Positions 26,399 through 35,889 of a DNA stretch of 64,000 bases are shown here, piece by piece. Source of the DNA: Candidatus Jettenia caeni (lineage in GTDB: Bacteria > Planctomycetota > Brocadiia > Brocadiales > Brocadiaceae); NCBI GenBank assembly GCA_000296795.1, contig BAFH01000003.1:1841290-1905289 (forward strand), read 5' to 3'. Both the position numbers and the translations under genes were made by a program. The notes beneath the pieces are model-generated. The model worked only from the letters and a program-made list of their open reading frames with translations. It searched no databases and was not told the DNA's origin. How positions within the stretch are numbered: the first letter of the stretch is position 1; each line of letters starts with the position of its first letter.

Positions 26399-26934
26399 CT
26401 ACCATATAATCGGATCTAATTCTAAAATTGAACTATCATTGTTAATAAAATTCCTTGCACTTGAATAAATCCAACTAACAGGATCATCCACATAGCCTCT
26501 TCTTACCGGATTGTAGTGAATATACTCTATCTTCTGCCGCATCATCGCTTCAGACTGTATTCGTTGTGGATGAAATCCTTCTTGCCATAATTGGTGTGCT
26601 CTGTCGCGTTTAAAACTCTTTTTCTCTTCCTGAAGCTGATTCAGAAGCCATGTGTTTTTTTCTAACAGGGTAGAATCAATGATCCTTCTCGCTGTATAGG
26701 ATTTGAATCGTCCAGTGTTTTTACTGAGTTCTTCTGAGGCAGCTATCATGTGGAGATGATTTTCAAGGATGACATATGCATAGAGTCTGAATAGTCCATC
26801 GTGTCTAAGAAAATGAAGGCTTTCTACTGCTATTTCAAACATGTGCGATGAAGTAAAGAAGGGATCCAATTAACGGTGGTACAGGTTATGAAGTAGGAAC
26901 AGAAGTCATGGAAATGTTTATACCGGCTTCTCAT
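26399..26934 (-). pseudogene. REP-associated transposase (RAYT), copy 2, frameshifted
   Basis: The sequence parallels copy 1 (19872-20408) throughout, keeping ENHLHMIAASEELSK and EYIHYNPVRRGYV, with scattered substitutions. The true start is ATG 26934 (RSRYKHFHDFCSYFITC). Near 26868 one base is missing relative to copy 1 (GGATCCCTTC against GGATCCCCATC), so the N-terminal 24 codons and the rest are in different frames. An internal restart would give 156 residues with the His-x-His motif intact, but without the first strand. Probably inactive. Confidence 0.8.
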
Positions 26935-26980
26935 GTTTCAATATCCAATGTGAGATGCAGAGCGTCTCAGGTACACTCCA

Positions 26981-27000
26981 ACGCAGAGCATTGGAACGAG
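26981..27000. repeat. REP half-site upstream of RAYT copy 2
   Basis: acgcagagcattggaacgag differs by one base from the half-site at 20431-20450. A degenerate extra copy (gatgcagagcgtctcag) lies 30 bases before it. It borders the cusA 3' end. Confidence 0.65.
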
Positions 27001-27041
27001 ATGATGATGCAGGATGGCAATGCATCCCATACAGAATTAAG

Positions 27042-30000
27042 TTACACTAAAATCCCTGTTTCAGCAATACCCGGATCTTTCTTGAGCGCCTTCTTAAATT
27101 TGTATTCCTTATGCCATGCATTGAGGCAGGGGACGATAAAGACACTGATGAGTGCCATGGCCATACCGCCGATAGAGGGGATTGCCATAGGTTTCGCAAC
27201 CTCGGATCCGGCGCCGGTTGACCACAGGATAGGGAGGAGTCCTATAAATGTGGTGGCGGCTGTCATCATACACGGTCGTATTCTCCGTGTACCCGCTAAG
27301 AGTATCGTGTTCCGGATTTCCTGGACACTTTTCATCTTCCTCTCACCAAATAAATCATTGATATACGTGGTAATGAGAACAGAGTCATCGTCAACGATAC
27401 CAAAGATAGAGATAAAGCCTACCCAAACGGCAACACTGAAGTTATACCCAAAAAGATAGAGGAGTATCACACCACCAGCAATGGCCGTTGGTATACCTGC
27501 AAATAGGATAAACATCGTTTGTGGTATCGATTTAAAGGCCATGAAAATCAAAATAAACCCGATAAATTGAGATAATGGCACGAGTATTTGCAATCTCTTT
27601 CTCGCCCTGATCTGGTTCTCAAACTGGCCACTCCACTGGATAAAGTACCCATGGGGTAACATAACCTTTTGCGATACAACCTTGGATGCCTCTTCCACAA
27701 AGCTCATGGGATCTCTCCCACGGACGTTCATAAGTACATACGCACGCAGAAGGGCATTCTCACTGCTAATCATTGCAGGTCCCATGACATAGTGAATATC
27801 TGCCACTTGGGTAATAGGAATTTGTTGCCCTGTGGAACCGGGAACGTAAATCCTTTTCAGTGCATCAAAGTTATCCCGTAACTCTCTCATGTACCTGACA
27901 CGTACGGGGTATCGATGACGCCCTTCTACCGTAGTCGTTATATTTTCCCCTCCGATGGCTGTTTCAATGATATCCTGCACATCGCGGATATTAACTCCGT
28001 AGCGGGCAATTTCCTCACGTTTAATCTTGTATTCCAAATAGGGTTTTCCCGTAACCCTCTCTGCATACAGGTCTGCGACACCAGGAACAGCTTTGAGTGC
28101 CTTTTCAACATCTAAGGCCAGTTGTTGTATAACATTCAAGTCTGGTCCAAAGACTTTAACTCCAACGGAGGTACGGATACCTGTGGCCAGCATATCGATT
28201 CGGTTTACAATGGGTTGCGTCCATATATTTGCCACGCCAGGTATCCTCATTGCCTCGTCCATTTCCTGGATAAGCTCTTGTTTTGTGATCGTCCGTTCAT
28301 CGGGTAAAAAGAAATGAAACATGGGGTGGAGAAAGGAGGGTACATGATTCAAAAACGTATACTCAATCTTCTTTTTACGCCATTCATTTTCGGGTTTTAA
28401 GGCAACGAGGGTCTCAAACATCTCAACGGGTGCAGGGTCTGTGGCGGTATCTGCCCTCCCCAGTTTTCCAACCACGGTATCTATCTCGGGGAAGGACTTG
28501 ATAATCATATCTTGCTTTTGCATTATTTTAAGGGCTTCTGTTAATGATACACTCGGGAGCATCACCGGCATAAATAGGATAGAACCTTCATCGAGAGGGG
28601 GCATAAATTCCCTTCCCAATCTTTTAGCAAGAAAGGCGGATAAAATGACAATGACAAGTGGAATAGCCAGAAATGTTCTCTTATGATTTAATACCCAGCG
28701 AAGGACAGGTTCATAACCTCTTAAGAGCGCTCGGGAAGTAAAATTTTCCTCCATCGGTTTTAATTTACCTTTTATAAAATAGGTACAAAGGATGGGTACT
28801 AAGGTAATCGCCATAACGACCGATGCACCGATAGCAAAGGTCTTTGTCCATGCCAATGGTTTAAAAAGCTTTCCTTCCTGCCCGGTAAGTCCAAATACGG
28901 GAAAGAACATACAAATAGTAGTTAAAGCTGCAAAGAATATAGAACTCCCAACCTCTTTTGATGCATCAAGGATGATTTGCGCCCTTGGTTTCTTATCCTT
29001 TTGTTCTGCAAGATTTCTAAAGATATTTTCCGTCATGATGATGGACATATCGCTCACTTCACCGATAGCGATTGCAATGCCCGTGAGGGACATGATATTT
29101 GAGTCGATACCCATGAAATACATACCCAGGAAGGAAATAAGTATCGATATGGGGAATCCAAGGATACAGATAATAATACTTCTGACATGCAACAGGAATA
29201 ACGCGACAACCACTGAAGTGATAATGATCTCTTCTATCAATGCCTCTCTCAGGGTATCGATAACACGATAGATAAGTCCTTCCCTATCGTAAAAGGGGAC
29301 GATCTTTACACCCTCCGGCAGTCCTGGCCCGATCTCTTTGATCTTCTTTTTTATCCGTTTAATCACTTCTAAGGGGTTTTCACCCTGGCGCATAATAACG
29401 ATTCCACCGACAACCTCCGCGCCTTCCTTATCAAGCGCCCCTCGTCTAAAATCCCCTCCCACCTGAACGGTACCGATATTTTTAATAAATACCGGCACAC
29501 CGTTATAGCTACCTACCATAATGTTCTCAATGTCGTCAACGTTTTTTATAAATCCGAGACCGCGGATGATAAACTCCATGCTGCTCGTCTCAACCACCTT
29601 TGCACCCACGTCGATATTGCTTTTGCGAACAGCCTCATATACACCTGCGGTTGTTACACCGTACGCAAAGAGTTTGTTTGGGTCTATATCGATCTGGTAT
29701 TGTTTTACGAAACCACCGACACCGGCTACCTCAGAAACACCTTCAACGGCGTTAAGCTGATACCGGACATACCAATCCTGTATGGACCGCAGTTGCCCAA
29801 GATCATATCCCGGACCTTCCACGGTATACCAAAAAATTTGGCCAAGCCCCGTTGCGTCAGGACCGAGCCTCGGTATGACATCTCTCGGAAGCAATGATTG
29901 TACAAAATTTAATCTCTCTAATACCCTGGAACGTGCCCAATAAAAATCGATTCCATCCTGGAAGATAATAAATATCATGGAGAAGCCAAAACCTGATTGG

Positions 30001-30251
30001 GACCGAATGACTTTTACACCGGGTACACCAAGTAGGTTGACCGTTAGGGGGTAGGTGACTTGATCTTCAACATCCTGAGGACTGCGTCCCGGCCAATCGG
30101 TAAAGACGATACACTGGTTCTCACCAATATCCGGGATAACGTCCATATTGACATTTCTTAACCCGAAGACGCCACCGAATATAACCAGGAGGTAGAAGCT
30201 GATTACCAGGAATCTATTTCTGAGGCAGATTTCAATAAGTTTATTGATCAT
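27042..30251 (-). CDS. cusA: CusA/CzcA-type RND heavy-metal efflux pump
   Basis: 1069 residues, full length for the HME-RND family. Motifs: N-terminal helix NRFLVISFYLLVIFGG, the periplasmic segment FTDWPGRSPQDVEDQVTYPL, TM4 with GIAIAIGEVSDMSIIMTEN (the proton-relay Asp is present), a second large periplasmic loop, and the C-terminal repeat FSVAVWVGFISIFGIVDDDSVLITTYI. It is the inner-membrane pump that moves periplasmic or cytosolic metal through CusB and the TolC-type channel. It is the last gene of the blaI-M56-tolC-cusB-cusA series, separated from cusB by a 0.5-kb GxxExxY element. The metal is most likely Cu(I)/Ag(I), given the surrounding copper genes; Zn/Co is possible. Confidence 0.93.
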   Translation of the reverse strand: MINKLIEICLRNRFLVISFYLLVIFGGVFGLRNVNMDVIPDIGENQCIVFTDWPGRSPQDVEDQVTYPLTVNLLGVPGVKVIRSQSGFGFSMIFIIFQDGIDFYWARSRVLERLNFVQSLLPRDVIPRLGPDATGLGQIFWYTVEGPGYDLGQLRSIQDWYVRYQLNAVEGVSEVAGVGGFVKQYQIDIDPNKLFAYGVTTAGVYEAVRKSNIDVGAKVVETSSMEFIIRGLGFIKNVDDIENIMVGSYNGVPVFIKNIGTVQVGGDFRRGALDKEGAEVVGGIVIMRQGENPLEVIKRIKKKIKEIGPGLPEGVKIVPFYDREGLIYRVIDTLREALIEEIIITSVVVALFLLHVRSIIICILGFPISILISFLGMYFMGIDSNIMSLTGIAIAIGEVSDMSIIMTENIFRNLAEQKDKKPRAQIILDASKEVGSSIFFAALTTICMFFPVFGLTGQEGKLFKPLAWTKTFAIGASVVMAITLVPILCTYFIKGKLKPMEENFTSRALLRGYEPVLRWVLNHKRTFLAIPLVIVILSAFLAKRLGREFMPPLDEGSILFMPVMLPSVSLTEALKIMQKQDMIIKSFPEIDTVVGKLGRADTATDPAPVEMFETLVALKPENEWRKKKIEYTFLNHVPSFLHPMFHFFLPDERTITKQELIQEMDEAMRIPGVANIWTQPIVNRIDMLATGIRTSVGVKVFGPDLNVIQQLALDVEKALKAVPGVADLYAERVTGKPYLEYKIKREEIARYGVNIRDVQDIIETAIGGENITTTVEGRHRYPVRVRYMRELRDNFDALKRIYVPGSTGQQIPITQVADIHYVMGPAMISSENALLRAYVLMNVRGRDPMSFVEEASKVVSQKVMLPHGYFIQWSGQFENQIRARKRLQILVPLSQFIGFILIFMAFKSIPQTMFILFAGIPTAIAGGVILLYLFGYNFSVAVWVGFISIFGIVDDDSVLITTYINDLFGERKMKSVQEIRNTILLAGTRRIRPCMMTAATTFIGLLPILWSTGAGSEVAKPMAIPSIGGMAMALISVFIVPCLNAWHKEYKFKKALKKDPGIAETGILV

Positions 30252-30265
30252 ACTAATAATAAACA

Positions 30266-30752
30266 GAAACCACAGATTGCACAGATAACACAGATTTTCA
30301 TTTTCAATTTACAAATCTTCTATAATGAAGAGTTTCTTCACCAAAGTTTAAAAGTAGTCCTGTATTATGACGACTAATAATAAGACTATTTATTAATTGT
30401 GCTTCATCAACCTTTGTTAGAATTTTTTCTGCTTTTATTTCAACTGCTATCTCATTGTAAGCGATAAAGTCAGGAATATAGAATTTCTTCAATTTTTGAT
30501 TTTTATAGAATATTTCTAACCGGGGTTGAGGAATAAATGGAATGTTTCTTAATTCAAATTCGATCTCTAAGCACTCCTGGTACACTGCTTCAAGATGTCC
30601 TGGACCTATAAAATTATGAACCTCCATTGCAGCCCCAATAATTGCATGAGTCATCGGATCTTTTATCATGTATTAAAATAGACTTTGTTCTGTTAGATTT
30701 TATAAAACATTTATGTTTCTTTATCTGTGTCATCTGTGAAATCTGTGGTTCC
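30266..30752 (-). mobile_element. GxxExxY gene unit with inverted-repeat ends
   Basis: The left end (30266-30297, accacagattgcacagat...) and right end (30721-30752, ...atctgtgaaatctgtggt) are inverted repeats of about 29 bp with a few mismatches, enclosing a single GxxExxY gene. The unit lies exactly between cusB and cusA, which are otherwise contiguous in such operons. An inverted-repeat pair of the same type without a gene occurs at 18432-18511. This suggests the unit moves or is copied as a cassette; no transposase is encoded. Confidence 0.6.
30304..30669 (-). CDS. GxxExxY protein (PDDEXK-like)
   Basis: 121 residues. The name-giving motif is GHLEAVYQECL (Gly-x2-Glu-x2-Tyr). A PD-(D/E)xK-like core follows: YIPDFIAYNEIAVEIKAEK, with Asp in PDF and Glu-x-Lys in VEIK. 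Members (PF13366/TIGR04256 class) are widespread in environmental bacteria and their function is not established; a nuclease-like fold is inferred from the motif. It is inserted between cusB and cusA in the same direction, with inverted repeats on both sides, so it need not be functionally tied to efflux. Confidence 0.85.
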   Translation of the reverse strand: MIKDPMTHAIIGAAMEVHNFIGPGHLEAVYQECLEIEFELRNIPFIPQPRLEIFYKNQKLKKFYIPDFIAYNEIAVEIKAEKILTKVDEAQLINSLIISRHNTGLLLNFGEETLHYRRFVN

Positions 30753-30763
30753 ACAGATCCTAA

Positions 30764-32941
30764 TCAATGCTCATGCTCCTTAAATTCCATCGCACCGCCA
30801 TACAATGCACTAGCTCCTCCTGTTAACTGGCTCTGGGAGTCGATAAGGAAGTTTGCTGTTGTAACTACTTTATTATCTTCTTCTAGCCCGTCCAGGACTG
30901 GGTAATAATCACCTGCCTTCGGGCCAAGAATGACCTCTTTTCCTGCATATTGCCCATTGCCTTTATCAAGATAGACGATCTTTCGTATGCCAGTATCTAA
31001 TACGGCTGTGGTAGGAATAGCGAGTACTTGTGTGGTCTTTTCCAAACGCATTCCACATTTTGGACAGTCTCCAGGTTTATCAGAGGTTACTTCCGGATGC
31101 ATGGGGCAGGCATAAACAACACGTTTCTTAAATTCAGCCTTTTTGACCTTTATCCCCAACCCATCTTTCATCTCCCATTGACCCATAGGCCTTTTACATT
31201 GATCGCATTCGCCAGGTTTATCAGAGGTCATACAGGCCATAGGACACATATATACAAATTTTTGTTTTTCTTCACCTTCTGGTGTATTTACCGTTACACT
31301 TGTTTGTACCAACATACCACACATGGGACATAACTGAGGTGCCGTAGTTGGATCCAACGCCTGTGGACAAATGCATGTCTGCTTTTCTCCTGAAACCTCA
31401 ATTGGTATCTCTCTTTCTTCAAGCCTCATACCACATACAGGACAATCGCCATCAGTCTTTGCGGTATGACACTCCATGGGACATACGTATGCCGTTTCTG
31501 TTTTGACCTCAGGTTCTTTTTTTGCCATTTCAGTTTTTCTTGTAATATCAGGGGTAGGCTTGGAGACAGGGACTTTTTCTAATTTCATGCCACAAACAGG
31601 ACATTCTCCAGGCTCCTTGGATCTATGGCATTTCATGGGACATACGTATTCATATTCGATCTCTCCTTGTTGTTCTGCAAAAGCAACAACTGCGGCGGGT
31701 TCAGCTTGAATAGGGGGTCTCTTTACAAATGGCGCATTATCTTCGGGACATATACCCGGTCTGCTCGATTTTATTTCAGGGTGATTAGGACAAAAATAAT
31801 CTAGCCCGCTCACATAGGTATCACCCTCTTTGGTAAGTTCTTCAATCGGCACACGTATGCGGGCATTGACGTACATAGCGGGTTTCAGTTTAAATTGTGG
31901 ATTAGGGATGTCGCAACGCATTCTTACAGAGCGTGTCTTATCATCCAGGAATGGTTCAATAAACGTTATCTTTCCTATAAAGGCCTCTCCCGGATAGGTC
32001 GGTGTTGTAACCTCTACCTCTTGTCCGACCTTAACCCATGACATCTCGTACTCATAAACATTAGCCATCATCCATACATTTGAGAGATTCGCAATCGTAT
32101 ATATCACATCGCCCTGCATAACATATTGACCTTCCAGTGCTTTCCTTTCTGTTACAATACCACTGACAGGGGCGTAGATAATAGTATGCTGCCTTACCTT
32201 TTTCTCTTTTGCAAGCTCCTCAATCTGTTTTTCCGTTAATCCCCACCATAATAATCTTCTTTTTGATGCTTCGAGAAGTGATTTTCCTCCTTGTACTACT
32301 TCATCAAAAGTACTATCCCCGGTTTTTTCGGCAGTTTCTAACGCCAAGAGATATTCTTCCTGTGTAGAGACGAGATCTGGACTATATATCCAAACCATAG
32401 CCTCGCCCTTAATGACCTGCGTACCGGTAAAGTCAACAAAAAGCCTGTCAATCCTGCTTGGAACCCATGCAGCGACAGTTGCTTTAAGTCTTTCGTCATA
32501 TTCAATTAACCCTACCGTATATATATCCTTGGTAAGCGATCGAAAACTAACAACATCTGTTTTGACCTGTGCCAATGCACGGGCTCGTTCACCCAACTCT
32601 ATCGTAGCTACAGCACCCTCTTCCTCTACGCCTGTACCTTTTTCATATACCGGAATGAGATCCATAGCGCAAATCGGGCATTTACCAGGCTTGTCCATTT
32701 TAACTGATGGGTGCATACCACAGGTCCAATACAGGATTTTCTTCTCTTTTGCTTCTCCTTTTACCTCTTTCTTCGCTTCTTCTGCGTATGCAGAGGGAAC
32801 AAGATCTGATACATCCTGGAGAGACTTATGGCAATCCGTCTCTGCTGTGTGAGGTATATAAGTACCAAAAAGTAAAATGAAAACAATAGGCAAAAGTCTT
32901 AGAAAATGCGTGCTATACAGAAACTTTTGTTTAAAGGACAT
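30764..32941 (-). CDS. cusB: CusB-type membrane-fusion protein with seven heavy-metal-binding modules
   Basis: 725 residues against roughly 400-500 usual for CusB. A signal segment is followed by one heavy-metal-binding module near residues 70-97 (YWTCGMHPSVKMDKPGKCP). Next come the barrel-sandwich, hairpin and beta-barrel parts (IYAPVSGIVTERKALEGQYV, KLKPAMYVNARIRVPIEEL). Between the barrel and the terminal domain (LAIPTTAVLDTGIRKIVYL) about 250 residues hold six more modules of the type CPMxCHxxKxGxCPxCGMxL, near residues 384-634. The adaptor links CusA to the outer-membrane channel; the modules should chelate Cu or similar ions through Cys, Met and His. The array is the standout feature. 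One module (CICPQALDPTTAPQLCPMCGM) is degenerate. Confidence 0.92.
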   Translation of the reverse strand: MSFKQKFLYSTHFLRLLPIVFILLFGTYIPHTAETDCHKSLQDVSDLVPSAYAEEAKKEVKGEAKEKKILYWTCGMHPSVKMDKPGKCPICAMDLIPVYEKGTGVEEEGAVATIELGERARALAQVKTDVVSFRSLTKDIYTVGLIEYDERLKATVAAWVPSRIDRLFVDFTGTQVIKGEAMVWIYSPDLVSTQEEYLLALETAEKTGDSTFDEVVQGGKSLLEASKRRLLWWGLTEKQIEELAKEKKVRQHTIIYAPVSGIVTERKALEGQYVMQGDVIYTIANLSNVWMMANVYEYEMSWVKVGQEVEVTTPTYPGEAFIGKITFIEPFLDDKTRSVRMRCDIPNPQFKLKPAMYVNARIRVPIEELTKEGDTYVSGLDYFCPNHPEIKSSRPGICPEDNAPFVKRPPIQAEPAAVVAFAEQQGEIEYEYVCPMKCHRSKEPGECPVCGMKLEKVPVSKPTPDITRKTEMAKKEPEVKTETAYVCPMECHTAKTDGDCPVCGMRLEEREIPIEVSGEKQTCICPQALDPTTAPQLCPMCGMLVQTSVTVNTPEGEEKQKFVYMCPMACMTSDKPGECDQCKRPMGQWEMKDGLGIKVKKAEFKKRVVYACPMHPEVTSDKPGDCPKCGMRLEKTTQVLAIPTTAVLDTGIRKIVYLDKGNGQYAGKEVILGPKAGDYYPVLDGLEEDNKVVTTANFLIDSQSQLTGGASALYGGAMEFKEHEH

Positions 32942-33079
32942 ACATCACTCCTTCACAGTGTATCGTGTATTATCCCTCTAACTTCAGAGATGAATATTGT
33001 AAGAATAGGGGATAATCGTTTGTTATAAAATGGCTTATATTTTTCTATCAGTTCTGCAAATTCCCGGAGAATAGTATAG

Positions 33080-34444
33080 TTATTGTGTCAATTGTATACC
33101 CGTAGCTCTTTCCAGATTTGCCAAATTTTGTTCAAAATCAATAAGCGCCCTGTGGTAAAGTAATTTTGCATTCAGAAGAGTTCTCTGACTATCAATGAGG
33201 GTTAGGAAATCTACCCTGCCTGCCTCATATCCAATACGCGCAGCCTTTAACGATTGCTCTGCCTGCGGAATTACACCGGTTTTATACAGGTTTATGGTAC
33301 TCTCGGATGCTTGTAACCTCACGAGAAGATCTTTAACCTCAAATAATGTCTTATTATTAATAAAGCGATAATCTGACTTAGCGGCTTTGAGGGTTTCTTT
33401 GGTTTCCTTAACCTTTGACCGGTTCTTCGGCCATAGCCACGGGACATTAATTGTAATAGCCGATGCCCATGTATCAGAACTTTTATCCTCTTGCATGTAC
33501 TCCACCATCGGTTCAAAATCCGAGAAGTAATAATCCTTTTTCGAAAGTTTTACCTCTGCTTCGCTCCTCTTAATAAGGTGATCAAACCTTTTCAGCTCCG
33601 GCCGGTTTTTTATGGCAATATCCTCCAGCTCTTTGATCGTTAAACGTAAACTATGCTTTTCAAAAGGGCGCGGTTTTCCCAGGGGCGCTTCTGTAGGTCT
33701 GTCTAATAGTATATTTAATCGGGCAACCATAGATTCACTCTCTTTATTTAAAACAATGATATTGTTAGCTAAGGTAGATAGTTCAACCTGTGCTGCAAGC
33801 ACATCTCTTTGGGTAGCCGTACCTACAGCATATTTTTCCTGGGTAATTGTAGCAAACCTGCGCAGTAAACCCCTGATTTCTTCGGTAATATCAATCGCGG
33901 TGTTGATATAAGAGAGTTCATAAAAAGCCGATTTTACCAGGGCTAAAATCTCTTGTATTTTCGATTGAAGTTCTTTTTCCACCATATGTGCATCTTCTGT
34001 GGCTATTTCACCTCTGAGGCGCAATTTCCCGGGAAAGGGTATCTTCTGTGATACGCCGTAACGCTGTTGAAGCATATCGGTTTGGCCATTAATATTGAGG
34101 GGGTGATTGGACATATCAAAAGAACCGATGCGAATATTGGGATCATCTAAAGATTTGGCTTGTGGAATCTTTGCTTTTGCAGCATGTAAGCGTTTTTGGG
34201 CAGCTATAATTTCTGGATTATGTTCCTTCGCTTCTTGAATCAACCACTTTAAATCTAACGGAGCATCGGCCTCATTCATCTCAACAACGTTCTTACTATT
34301 CATCGCATGTTGAGCCGGGTTATTCTTTTCCTGGGCAATAGCATCGGCACATAAGATGAATAAGATACATGAAAAAAGAGGTATTTTTAATGGTATTTCA
34401 CGTATGTTTCGAAATATAATTATCCACATTTTATCATATGACAT
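33080..34444 (-). CDS. TolC/CusC-like outer-membrane efflux channel
   Basis: 454 residues with a signal peptide (IPLKIPLFSCILFILCADAIAQ) and two OEP-type halves: AKEHNPEIIAAQKRLHAAKAKIPQA and, in the second half, AIKNRPELKRFDHLIKRSEAEV; the repeated coiled-coil hairpins are typical. The C-terminus has AGRVDFLTLIDSQRTLLNAKLLYHRAL. It should form the trimeric channel for CusBA. The start codon overlaps the 3' end of the M56 gene by 25 bases; the next ATG, 15 bases on (34429), overlaps by 10 and is equally possible. Lipid attachment Cys as in CusC is not obvious. Confidence 0.88.
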   Translation of the reverse strand: MSYDKMWIIIFRNIREIPLKIPLFSCILFILCADAIAQEKNNPAQHAMNSKNVVEMNEADAPLDLKWLIQEAKEHNPEIIAAQKRLHAAKAKIPQAKSLDDPNIRIGSFDMSNHPLNINGQTDMLQQRYGVSQKIPFPGKLRLRGEIATEDAHMVEKELQSKIQEILALVKSAFYELSYINTAIDITEEIRGLLRRFATITQEKYAVGTATQRDVLAAQVELSTLANNIIVLNKESESMVARLNILLDRPTEAPLGKPRPFEKHSLRLTIKELEDIAIKNRPELKRFDHLIKRSEAEVKLSKKDYYFSDFEPMVEYMQEDKSSDTWASAITINVPWLWPKNRSKVKETKETLKAAKSDYRFINNKTLFEVKDLLVRLQASESTINLYKTGVIPQAEQSLKAARIGYEAGRVDFLTLIDSQRTLLNAKLLYHRALIDFEQNLANLERATGIQLTQ

Positions 34445-35391
34445 GTTTTGGTTTTACAATCTCCTGGATGTGCAGGAGTAAAGAACTTACAGATTAAAGA
34501 TAAACACAGTATTACGGCAATAAAAAGCGATAAAAGGCAAGAAGAATAGAGAGAAGTCCTGGCAAAGCAGGAGGGAGCCATTTGAGGTTCCAACAAGCGC
34601 CTTATTCGATCCTCTACAATATTTTGCCCTTTGAAAGAGATGGCCAACGGATACAGTTTTGTCGCTCTGTTAGATTTGCATAACTTAACGAGTGCGCTTG
34701 CAAGCTCTAATGGTTCTTTAGAGAAATATATAGCATTATCATCAGCTGCTTTTTCAGATGCTGAGGAGAACAGGTGTAACAGATAACGATTAACCGGAAG
34801 AAAGAAATTGAGTGCGTAGAGTATCTGTATAACAAATAACTTCAGTGGATCTTTATTCTTTTTGTGATGGATTTCGTGGAGGATTACAGCGAGGATCTCC
34901 TTTTCTGTTAGATATGAGCATATACCCAGAGATAGGTAGACCTTCGGCTTCAGCAAACCTAGCGTAAAAGCACTGCGTAATTCATTATTGTCTAAAAGCA
35001 TAAGCTGATGAGAAACCTGTGCAGAGTTTGCAATACTTTTTAATTTCGGATGGTTTTCAATGGAAATAGATGGTAAGGAGCGGATAAAGCTGTAGTTCCG
35101 GAATAACAGGAAAAACGTTTTATAGATAGCTAAACATATCCCAACAAAAAATATTACTACGCAGGCCCAGGGAAGTACTGTGGTGAAGGTATGTAAAGTA
35201 AAAATACAGTTTGAGCAAATACTCCTGCAGCATGTGATAGATTCATAGGCGGCCTTCGTATCACTGACATACCCTTTGACGCCAAATACAATACCCGTAA
35301 TTATTATAGACGATACGATAAAGTTAATACATACTATCAGCGCAAAAGAGATTTGTGCTTTTCCTTGTTGAGTTCCAACTGAGTGTTTCAT
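34420..35391 (-). CDS. BlaR1/MecR1-type M56 membrane metallopeptidase
   Basis: 323 residues from ATG 35391, four bases after the blaI stop; a TTG 39 bases earlier would overlap blaI. Transmembrane helices lie at IVCINFIVSSIIITGIVFG, CVVIFFVGICLAIYKTFFL and near the C-terminus. The zinc motif HEIHH (VILHEIHHKKNKDPLK) and the downstream ASEKAADDNAI match M56 peptidases. There is no penicillin-binding sensor domain, so the signal is not a beta-lactam. It should sense a signal, probably metal or envelope stress, and cleave or inactivate the adjacent BlaI-type repressor to release the efflux operon. The extracytoplasmic CCRSICSNC loop (residues 30-38) is a candidate metal sensor. Confidence 0.85.
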   Translation of the reverse strand: MKHSVGTQQGKAQISFALIVCINFIVSSIIITGIVFGVKGYVSDTKAAYESITCCRSICSNCIFTLHTFTTVLPWACVVIFFVGICLAIYKTFFLLFRNYSFIRSLPSISIENHPKLKSIANSAQVSHQLMLLDNNELRSAFTLGLLKPKVYLSLGICSYLTEKEILAVILHEIHHKKNKDPLKLFVIQILYALNFFLPVNRYLLHLFSSASEKAADDNAIYFSKEPLELASALVKLCKSNRATKLYPLAISFKGQNIVEDRIRRLLEPQMAPSCFARTSLYSSCLLSLFIAVILCLSLICKFFTPAHPGDCKTKTCHMIKCG

Positions 35392-35395
35392 AAAA

Positions 35396-35827
35396 CTATT
35401 TCTGAGATTTATTTTGTCTCTTTGATTCAATTAATTTGGAAAAATACTCTAATGTATCCAGGTTCATTTGTGCCATATAATCCATAAAATGTGCCATTAC
35501 TGAATGAGGAGAAAGTTCGGAAGCCCCTTCCATAACCTTTTTAGATACAAATTCAAAAAACTGTTCTTTGTCATAAATTGGTGTATAAAAATAGCTCTTT
35601 CTCACCTTTTTCCTTTTCAGAAATCCCTTATTAACGAGCCGGTTCGTAACAGTAATTACGGCAGAGTAAGAAATATTCTTGTTAACGGGAAAAGCTTTTA
35701 GTATATCCCTTACGCTGGACTCTCCACAGTTCCACAAAGCTTCCATTATATCCTTCTCCAATAGACCCAATACCTGGTTTATGCCTTCCTTGAAAGGATT
35801 GAAATGAAATTTTAGTTGTTTGCTCAT
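35396..35827 (-). CDS. BlaI/MecI/CopY-family winged-helix repressor
   Basis: 143 residues. The N-terminal wing-helix pattern LGLLEKDIMEALWNCGESSVRDILKAF, then the DNA-reading helix region ISYSAVITVTNRLVNKGFLKRKK and YFYTPIYDKEQFFEFVS, match the Penicillinase_R family, which includes the copper repressor CopY. It lacks the C-terminal CxC pair of CopY, so metal does not seem to be read directly; the adjacent M56 peptidase is the likelier sensor. First gene of the efflux operon. A palindrome 63 bases upstream (35890-35912) could be its operator. Confidence 0.88.
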   Translation of the reverse strand: MSKQLKFHFNPFKEGINQVLGLLEKDIMEALWNCGESSVRDILKAFPVNKNISYSAVITVTNRLVNKGFLKRKKVRKSYFYTPIYDKEQFFEFVSKKVMEGASELSPHSVMAHFMDYMAQMNLDTLEYFSKLIESKRQNKSQK

Positions 35828-35889
35828 GCTTGGTTCTTTTCAATAATAGATAAAACGGTTTTTATAAGTAAATACGTATCAAGATTATT

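Noticed and set aside
26908-27459. 183-codon plus-strand frame across REP DNA and the cusA end
   Set aside because: Antisense to the end of cusA and to REP repeats; no ribosome site and no motif.
32412-32852. 146-codon plus-strand frame inside cusB
   Set aside because: Antisense shadow of the strongly supported CusB protein.
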